NCBI RefSeq assembly: GCF_052050035.1
Contig: NZ_CP189882.1
Coordinates: 4,526,001 to 4,590,000, forward strand
Reading direction: 5' to 3'
Length of the DNA stretch: 64,000 bases
Source of the DNA: Symbiopectobacterium purcellii_A
GTDB taxonomy: Bacteria; Pseudomonadota; Gammaproteobacteria; Enterobacterales; Enterobacteriaceae
Position 1 is the stretch's first letter. The number at the start of each line of letters is the position of its first letter. The notes beneath the pieces are model-generated. The model ran no database searches. It was not told where the DNA came from and was given only the letters and a program-made list of their open reading frames with translations. Shown here one piece after another: positions 58,185-64,000 of the stretch. A program made the position numbers and the translations under genes.

Positions 58185-58592
58185 ATGAGCGAAGCACTAA
58201 AGGTTCTAAACAACATCCGTACTCTGCGCGCCCAAGCGAGAGAATGCAGCCTGGATACTTTGGAAGAAATGCTGGAAAAACTGGAAGTCGTTGTCAATGA
58301 GCGTCGTGACGAAGATAATCAGGCTCAGGCAGAAATCGAAGAGCGTACCCGTAAATTACAACAATATCGTGATATGTTGATTGCTGATGGCATCGACCCG
58401 AATGAACTGTTGCAATCTTTGGGTGCAGCAAAAACTCCGGGCAAAAGCAAACGCGCCGCACGCCCTGCAAAATATCAATATACCGATGAAAACGGCGAAT
58501 CAAGAACGTGGACTGGCCAAGGCCGTACCCCTGCCGTGATCAAAAAAGCCATTGAAGAGCAAAGTAAATCGCTGGACGATTTCCTGCTGTAA
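58185..58592 (+). CDS. hns: H-NS, nucleoid-structuring DNA-binding protein
   Basis: 135 aa. The N-terminal coiled oligomerisation domain (MSEALKVLNNIRTLRAQARE) leads by a linker to the AT-DNA-binding loop TWTGQGRTPAVIKKA. H-NS silences AT-rich foreign genes, which would include the IS and MITE DNA of this window. Intact, next to galU as in E. coli. Confidence 0.98.
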   Translation: MSEALKVLNNIRTLRAQARECSLDTLEEMLEKLEVVVNERRDEDNQAQAEIEERTRKLQQYRDMLIADGIDPNELLQSLGAAKTPGKSKRAARPAKYQYTDENGESRTWTGQGRTPAVIKKAIEEQSKSLDDFLL

Positions 58593-58624
58593 TTCCCAAT
58601 CGGAATTCTTGCGCTTATTTAACA

Positions 58625-58651
58625 AAAAACCCCGTTTAACGGGGTTTTTTA
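58625..58651 (+). terminator. Rho-independent terminator of hns
   Basis: AAAACCCCGT, loop TTA, ACGGGGTTTTTT: a strong stem with T run. Its A-rich left arm also lets it work for convergent galU. Confidence 0.88.
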
Positions 58652-58706
58652 TATCCATTTTTCGTGACGCTCCGCGAACCACAAGGCAAAGCGCCATCGA
58701 ATCAGG

Positions 58707-59621
58707 TTATTTCACATCATTTTCATTAACGGTTTCATTAAGCCATGCAGCAAAATCATTACCCAGCGTATTGTGACGCAGGCCGTATTCTACAAATGCA
58801 CGCATGTAACCCAATTTGTTTCCGCAGTCGTGACTGCCCCCTTTAAGGTGGTAAGCCTCTACTGTTTCTTTTTCCATCAACATGGCAATGGCATCCGTTA
58901 ACTGGATTTCATTACCCGCTCCCGGCGGTGTTTTTTCCAGCAGAGACCAAATATCAGCCGATAGCACATAGCGACCAACAATGGCTAAATTGGACGGTGC
59001 CTCTGCCGCCTTGGGTTTTTCCACGACGCCCACCATTGGTGCACTGTCGCCCGGCTGTAATGTTTGCCCTTTGCAGTCAACAACGCCATAGCTGCTGACT
59101 TCTTCAACCGGTTCAACCATAATTTGGCTATGACCCGTTTCAGAGAAACGCGCCAGCATTTCACTCAGGTTGTCTTTTTTCAGGTTGGATTCAAATTCAT
59201 CAATGATAACGTCGGGCAAAATAACGGCGACCGGCTCATCCCCGACTAACGGGTGTGCGCACATCACAGCGTGTCCCAATCCTTTTGCCAACCCCTGACG
59301 CACTTGCATGATGGTGACGTGCTTCGGGCAAATAGACTGAACTTCTTCCAACAATTGGCGTTTAACACGCTTCTCCAACATCGCTTCCAGCTCAAAACTG
59401 GTATCGAAGTGGTTTTCAATAGAATTCTTAGATGAGTGTGTAACTAAAATAATTTCGTTCAAGCCTGCGGCGATACACTCATTGACGACGTATTGAATGA
59501 GCGGCTTATCAACCAGCGGCAACATTTCTTTTGGAATCGCTTTTGTTGCCGGCAGCATCCGAGTCCCTAGCCCTGCGACGGGGATGACCGCTTTTCTAAC
59601 TTTTTTATTGACCGTTGACAT
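58707..59621 (-). CDS. galU: GalU, UTP-glucose-1-phosphate uridylyltransferase
   Basis: 304 aa. It makes UDP-glucose for LPS, trehalose and capsule. The nucleotidyltransferase signature GLGTRMLPATKAIPKEMLPL lies at about 16-35. I start at 59621 (MSTVNKKVRKAVIPVAG), close to the E. coli start; an ATG at 59747 would add 42 residues unlike the family. Convergent with hns. Intact. Confidence 0.97.
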   Translation of the reverse strand: MSTVNKKVRKAVIPVAGLGTRMLPATKAIPKEMLPLVDKPLIQYVVNECIAAGLNEIILVTHSSKNSIENHFDTSFELEAMLEKRVKRQLLEEVQSICPKHVTIMQVRQGLAKGLGHAVMCAHPLVGDEPVAVILPDVIIDEFESNLKKDNLSEMLARFSETGHSQIMVEPVEEVSSYGVVDCKGQTLQPGDSAPMVGVVEKPKAAEAPSNLAIVGRYVLSADIWSLLEKTPPGAGNEIQLTDAIAMLMEKETVEAYHLKGGSHDCGNKLGYMRAFVEYGLRHNTLGNDFAAWLNETVNENDVK

Positions 59622-59857
59622 AACAACCTCTGATATACCGTTCAAATAATGAACTTTATTGCCGGGTTTAATTCGGGATACACCAGCCTGCTCGGCCAGA
59701 GACGACACCCGGTAAACGCGATGGCTATGATAAAAATAAAACAACACTTTATATAGTAGGAAATAAAAAATAATTTCGAAAGCGAAGAGTATGCAACAAA
59801 TTGCATGATGAGCGCCTATCAGACTATTCCGTAGGCCTCATCACACCGCGTAAGCAT

Positions 59858-60877
59858 TCAATCTGCTGATAACATCAGTCGTAAGCGTCCGACGCGTCCC
59901 CATACCTGACATTCAAAAGCGGCGCACTCATGGTTTAATTGGTTAAGATATGCTCCATCGAGGGTGCCGAGTGGAATACCATTGTTTAACACCAACTGCT
60001 CCTCTCCCGCGTTCAGCATGGCATGCAAACCGGCTGAAATAAGAATGAGTCGTTGCAATCCTCGGTGATAGTAGCCCACTAGCAGAGGGAAACGCCCATT
60101 AAGATTGGCCTGACGCAGCAATTGATTGACCTGTCGCAGCAATACAGGCAATTCAGGTAGACGGTGTTGCTGATTAGCCAGATGCTCTTGCAACAACCCG
60201 TTAAACAGTGTGCGCAGCAGCAAAGCCGCCAGCGTGCCGTTATTATTAGCGGCTTGTGTCACATCAAGACAATAGAACGCCAAATCATCATCAGACAAAG
60301 CGGCAATATCCAGTACCAGACCCGGCTGCTCTAATGACGTCAATTGGCGGTAACGCACGCTGCAACCTGCTATTATTTTTTGATGCACCGGCGGCTGTAG
60401 CTGCGCCAGCAATTTATTGACCGCGTCTGGCGATTGATTGAGTGAATCCATATCCTCCATCAACTGCTCAACTTCACTCAGTTGAGAAGTGAACATGTCA
60501 GGGTACATGCAGGTCATCACAGCTTCGCGCAAGCGCGCATAATCGCGGATAGGCTTAAGCATCACATTCTGCACGCCCAGGCGCAGCACTTTGGCGACAT
60601 CCCCCATCTGGCTGGTGGCGGACACCACCAGAATAGGCGTGCGATTATCTTGCAACCTGAGCGTTTCAACGAACTCAATGCCCCCCATCAGCGGCATTTC
60701 CAAATCGCACACGATCAAATCAGGGTGATAGCCTTGCATTACGGCTAATGCATCCACACCATTGACAGCTTCACGCACAGATGCACCCAGCGATGTCAGA
60801 TAGCCAGCGATCACGGAACGAAATACCGCCTCATCTTCAACAATCAAAATGTGCTTATCTGTTAATGGCTGACCCAT
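59858..60877 (-). CDS. rssB: RssB, response regulator and RpoS adaptor
   Basis: 339 aa. The receiver domain (HILIVEDEAVFRSVIAGYLT, phosphorylated Asp in LIVCDLEMPLMGG) is joined to a PP2C-like C-terminal domain (GLVLDIAALSDDDLAFYCLD). RssB delivers sigma S to ClpXP. The start at 60877 (MGQPLTDKH) agrees with E. coli; 60889 is an alternative. It is 111 bp after rssA. Confidence 0.95.
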   Translation of the reverse strand: MGQPLTDKHILIVEDEAVFRSVIAGYLTSLGASVREAVNGVDALAVMQGYHPDLIVCDLEMPLMGGIEFVETLRLQDNRTPILVVSATSQMGDVAKVLRLGVQNVMLKPIRDYARLREAVMTCMYPDMFTSQLSEVEQLMEDMDSLNQSPDAVNKLLAQLQPPVHQKIIAGCSVRYRQLTSLEQPGLVLDIAALSDDDLAFYCLDVTQAANNNGTLAALLLRTLFNGLLQEHLANQQHRLPELPVLLRQVNQLLRQANLNGRFPLLVGYYHRGLQRLILISAGLHAMLNAGEEQLVLNNGIPLGTLDGAYLNQLNHECAAFECQVWGRVGRLRLMLSAD

Positions 60878-60988
60878 TGATGACCTCATACGTCAACTTC
60901 ATGCATATTCCCTCGCGTTGTTCGGCCTTAACCCCTGCCACTCCAAACTTTTACCCTTTTTGACACCTATCAGGTGCAGCGTTTCGCA

Positions 60989-61903
60989 TTAGCCTGCGTC
61001 TCGGTTTACCAGCAGTTGCAATTCATCCTGCTTTTTATCCACGGCCAGTCGCCCTGCTGCAATCGCCTCGTGCGCACGATGAAAATCCAGCGTGGCAATT
61101 TGTGGACAATAGGGCTGCACCACCACATCAGGCGGGTCGCCAGCCATACGATGCATTTTTAAACGGTTTTCCAGCACCTGAATGGAGGCCGTCATGATAT
61201 CCATCGCGGAAGGTGCACGGTTGGCACGCTGACGCTGCAATACCATGGACAAGCGCCGCCGAAGCTTATGCTGCCAGTTGAGCGGCGTCGAATCCGCATG
61301 CGTCTCCTCAGCCATCGCGGCCACCGACAGCATGTCGTCATGCCCCAGCGTCGCGTTGTGCTGCAAATCAACGGCAATTACCACGTCAGCGCCCAGTGCG
61401 CGTGCCAGAGAAACAGGCACCGGGTTCACCACTGCACCATCAACCAACCAATAGTCATTGTGTCGCACCGGTGCGAGCAATCCCGGCATGCTGCACGAGG
61501 CGTGGATCGCATGGTGCAGATCGCCCTCGGTAAGCCACAGTTCTCGCGCTGTTGTAAGGTTAGTAGCCACCGCACCGAACTTGATAGTACACTCGTCTAT
61601 CTGCTGGGTACGCAAGATGTGTCGTACCTGATTAAATACCCGATCGCCACGCAGTAACCCACCCCGCTGCCAAGAGAGATACATCAGGCGAATCACATCC
61701 CAATGATGAAACCCACTCACCCAGCGAGCCATGGCATTCAGTCGGTTAGTCGCATAAGCCGCTGCCACTAAAGCGCCTACAGAGCAACCGGCTACCACAT
61801 CGACCACAATCCCCATTTTAGTCAGTGCCTGAATGACAGCGATATGGGCCCATCCTTTTGCCGCGCCCGATCCCAGCGCCAGGCCAATCTTTCTTTGCTT
61901 CAT
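60989..61903 (-). CDS. rssA: RssA, patatin-like phospholipase family protein
   Basis: 304 aa. It has the patatin oxyanion loop GSGAAKGWAHIAV, the nucleophile elbow GCSVG and the catalytic Asp in WLVDGAVVNPVP. It is the first gene of rssAB; its role is not settled. Intact. Confidence 0.95.
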   Translation of the reverse strand: MKQRKIGLALGSGAAKGWAHIAVIQALTKMGIVVDVVAGCSVGALVAAAYATNRLNAMARWVSGFHHWDVIRLMYLSWQRGGLLRGDRVFNQVRHILRTQQIDECTIKFGAVATNLTTARELWLTEGDLHHAIHASCSMPGLLAPVRHNDYWLVDGAVVNPVPVSLARALGADVVIAVDLQHNATLGHDDMLSVAAMAEETHADSTPLNWQHKLRRRLSMVLQRQRANRAPSAMDIMTASIQVLENRLKMHRMAGDPPDVVVQPYCPQIATLDFHRAHEAIAAGRLAVDKKQDELQLLVNRDAG

Positions 61904-62052
61904 GATATCCTTCTCATCTCGCTATTCATTTTAGCGTACATTGCCACTCACCGAGATTGTTAGGTAACATATCGCCACGACGTTGAGTTATTTTCACGCA
62001 AATATCGATATTTTTTTCATTTTTTTTACTATTGGCACACCCAGGAGTCACC

Positions 62053-62523
62053 GTGCCGCAAAGCTGTCCTTGCGGGAGTGGTAAGCAGTATACCGCATGC
62101 TGCCTTCCCTATCTGCAACGCACCCACATCGCACCAACGCCAGAAGCATTAATGCGTTCACGCTATTGTGCGTACGTAGCCCATGACGTTGATTATCTTA
62201 TTGCAACCTGGGACCCTGCGCTTCAACCTGAAAAATGGCGTGCTTCAATCTCCGAAAGCGCCCAGGATACGCAGTGGCAACGCTTGAACGTGCTGGCTAC
62301 CAGCCCAGGACGCGATGCGGATGAAGGCTATGTCGAATTCGCTGCGCGCTATACCGACGCCGCGCAGCCAGAGCGCACATCGCTGATGCGCGAACGCTCA
62401 CGCTTCCTTCGCCGCCTCGATCGCTGGTACTATATGGACGGCGTACATCTGCAAACTGGCAGAAACGATCGCTGTCCATGAGGTTCGGACAAAAAATACA
62501 AACAGTGCTGCGGGCGTGGATAG
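62053..62523 (+). pseudogene. ychJ: ychJ, SEC-C motif protein with stop in the last motif
   Basis: YchJ has an N-terminal SEC-C zinc motif (CPCGSGKQYTACC), a central NTF2-like domain (LMRSRYCAYVAHDVDYLIAT) and a second C-terminal SEC-C motif. I start at GTG 62053 behind AGGAG. The C-terminus reads GRNDRCP, TGA (62479-62481), then GSDKKYKQCCGRG and TAG at 62523. The TGA takes the place of a Cys codon, so the protein loses its last 14 residues and second metal site. The main body is intact, so partial function is possible. Confidence 0.85.
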
Positions 62524-62648
62524 GCGCGTAGTGTAAGGCAAAAAATGTAACCCGGTGGCATGCTTCCCCTTATCGCGGCGATAAATCGCACGAACGTGGC
62601 AGCTTTCGGGGATGATGACAGACGAATTTGGACAGGGTTCTTATTTCC

Positions 62649-63512
62649 ATGCAATCCCAAACGATGCAATCTCAGGCACTACAACGAAAAGTGTTGCGTA
62701 CTATTTGCCCCGATGCGAAGGGGCTTATCGCGAAAATTACCAACATCTGTTACAAGCACGAATTAAACATTGTGCAGAACAATGAATTTGTCGATCACCG
62801 CACCGGGCGCTTTTTCATGCGTACCGAATTAGAAGGGATCTTCAATGACACCACGCTGCTGGCCGATTTAGACGGCGCGCTGCCGGAAGGTTCCGTGCGT
62901 GAACTGAGCGATGCGGGCCGTCGTCGCATCGTGGTTCTGGTCACCAAAGAGGCGCATTGTTTGGGCGATTTGCTGATGAAGAGCGCCTACGGTGGCCTGG
63001 ATGTTGAAATTGCCGCCGTGATTGGCAACCACGATACCTTGCAGACGCTGGTTGAGCGCTTTGATATTCCGTTCCATCTGGTGAGCCATGAAGGGCTTTC
63101 ACGCGAAGCACACGACCAGTTGATGATTGAGCAGATTGATGCTTACCAACCGGATTACGTGGTATTGGCCAAATACATGCGCGTACTGACGCCTGCTTTT
63201 GTGCAGCACTACCCGAATCAGGTGATCAACATCCACCACTCGTTCCTGCCAGCGTTCATCGGTGCGCGTCCCTATCATCAGGCCTATGAGCGCGGCGTGA
63301 AGATCATCGGTGCTACCGCCCACTATGTGAACGATAGCCTGGATGAGGGTCCGATTATCATGCAGGATGTGATCAACGTGGATCACACCTATACCGCCGA
63401 TGACATGATGCGTGCAGGCCGCGACGTCGAGAAAAACGTCCTTAGCCGCGCCCTTTACCGCGTGCTGGCGCAGCGAGTTTTCGTTTACGGTAATCGCACC
63501 ATTATTCTTTAA
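62649..63512 (+). CDS. purU: PurU, formyltetrahydrofolate deformylase
   Basis: About 287 aa. It hydrolyses 10-formyl-THF to formate for PurT and balances one-carbon pools. An N-terminal ACT domain (VLRTICPDAKGLIAKITNIC) precedes the formyl-hydrolase core (INIHHSFLPAFIGARPYHQA; IGATAHYVNDSLDEGPIIMQ). Two starts in tandem (62649 MQSQTMQSQALQ and 62664 MQSQALQ) arise from a 15-bp repeat; the second matches E. coli better in length. Intact. Confidence 0.95.
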   Translation: MQSQTMQSQALQRKVLRTICPDAKGLIAKITNICYKHELNIVQNNEFVDHRTGRFFMRTELEGIFNDTTLLADLDGALPEGSVRELSDAGRRRIVVLVTKEAHCLGDLLMKSAYGGLDVEIAAVIGNHDTLQTLVERFDIPFHLVSHEGLSREAHDQLMIEQIDAYQPDYVVLAKYMRVLTPAFVQHYPNQVINIHHSFLPAFIGARPYHQAYERGVKIIGATAHYVNDSLDEGPIIMQDVINVDHTYTADDMMRAGRDVEKNVLSRALYRVLAQRVFVYGNRTIIL

Positions 63513-63599
63513 GCTGCTGTTTTTCAACTCAACACTGGGTGGAAAATCCTCAAGGCGTGTGAAAAAACGGCAAACAAACGCGTTTTTTTGCGTTCAGGC

Positions 63600-63627
63600 T
63601 TTACAGGGGCGCCGCATTTGGTATGAT
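63600..63627 (+). promoter_or_regulatory. tyrT-type stringent promoter
   Basis: TTTACA (63600-63605), 16-bp spacer, TATGAT (63622-63627), then a GC-rich discriminator GCGCCCCGC. It closely resembles the E. coli tyrT promoter, which is controlled by ppGpp and Fis. Confidence 0.9.
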
Positions 63628-63668
63628 GCGCCCCGCTTACCAAGAAAGCGCACAATCAGTTAGGCCAT

Positions 63669-63753
<85 letters not shown>

Positions 63754-63815
63754 TATCGCAGCGTCTATTTTATTTACTGTCCACCTTACTCCCCAGCTAG
63801 CACCAGAATGTAACG

Positions 63816-64000
63816 TTACCCTTCTGACGCTTTTTGCTCATGGTATTTACCGTACTCTTTTTTACAAACAAAAGAGCCGGACAGCATGAACAAGGTCAGC
63901 ACAGCCAATGTAACCAGCGTCAACTTTGCACCGATAAATCCTAGAGAATACCCGGCCACCAGGCTACCAACGCCAGCGCTGATTTTCACCAACGTCCCGC
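63816..64000 (-). CDS. MFS-type transporter, C-terminal end (partial)
   Basis: Runs off the right edge. The readable 61 residues hold a membrane segment pair (ISAGVGSLVAGYSLGFIGAK; LTLVTLAVLTLFMLSGSFV) and a charged cytoplasmic tail CKKEYGKYHEQKASEG. This pattern fits the last helices of an MFS permease. Family and substrate are uncertain. Confidence 0.6.
   Translation of the reverse strand, partial: GTLVKISAGVGSLVAGYSLGFIGAKLTLVTLAVLTLFMLSGSFVCKKEYGKYHEQKASEG

Noticed and set aside
62479..62481. TGA in ychJ as selenocysteine
   Set aside because: SEC-C motifs bind metal through plain cysteines, and no obvious SECIS-like hairpin was recognised downstream. A nonsense mutation is simpler.

Overview
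The window is chromosomal DNA of an enterobacterium (Enterobacterales). The block kdsA-sirB1-sirB2-prmC-prfA-hemA / lolB-ispE-prs / ychH-pth-ychF, followed by adhE-tdk-hns-galU-rssB-rssA-ychJ-purU-tRNA-Tyr, has the gene content and mostly the order of the E. coli 26-28 min region. The srfA-like gene, HupE, the fnr-uspE and pntAB-ydgH pairs and an ERIC-like repeat also fit. Many near-identical insertion sequences nested in one another, and many freshly broken genes, suggest a lineage in the early phase of genome decay, as in recently host-restricted symbionts or pathogens. A Pectobacteriaceae/Sodalis-like organism is plausible, but the genus cannot be fixed from this sequence alone.

Layout. 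0-9 kb: remnants of the nitrate-respiration locus (narJ, narH and a shred of narL), then a stack of IS5, IS256, IS427-like and IS630 elements, then chaA broken twice. 9-14 kb: an ERIC-like repeat, a siderophore-interacting protein behind a Fur box, chaC, a dead DUF481 gene and an acyltransferase. 14.1-18 kb: an IS-only block nested up to three or four deep. 18-24 kb: an MFS transporter, an MBL hydrolase, a dead srfA, an unknown Rossmann-like protein and hupE. 24-26.4 kb: IS630 split by IS30. 26.5-35 kb: a dead fnr, then intact uspE, GH3 hexosaminidase, pntAB and ydgH. 35-43 kb: an intact housekeeping block. 43.3-46.9 kb: an IS3 element filled with IS903, IS630, IS256 and a second IS3. 47-49.5 kb: ychH, pth, ychF. 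49.6-57.7 kb: wreckage of adhE and tdk with IS256, IS30, IS110, IS630 and MITEs. 57.7-64 kb: hns, galU, rssBA, ychJ with a stop in its last motif, purU, tRNA-Tyr and the end of an MFS gene.

Two non-autonomous (MITE-like) families stand out. One is a 92-bp element present seven times, always flanked by TA, with ends matching the resident IS630. The other is a 189-bp element present twice, with 9-bp target duplications and ends matching the resident IS903-like element. They sit inside genes, a Fur-controlled promoter and other IS elements, and one copy forms a chimeric junction.

Functionally, the losses converge on anaerobic life: fnr (start lost, frameshift, recognition-helix Arg changed to Gly), the nar system and adhE are all dead. 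Cell-envelope, translation, heme, isoprenoid, nucleotide and stress genes are intact.
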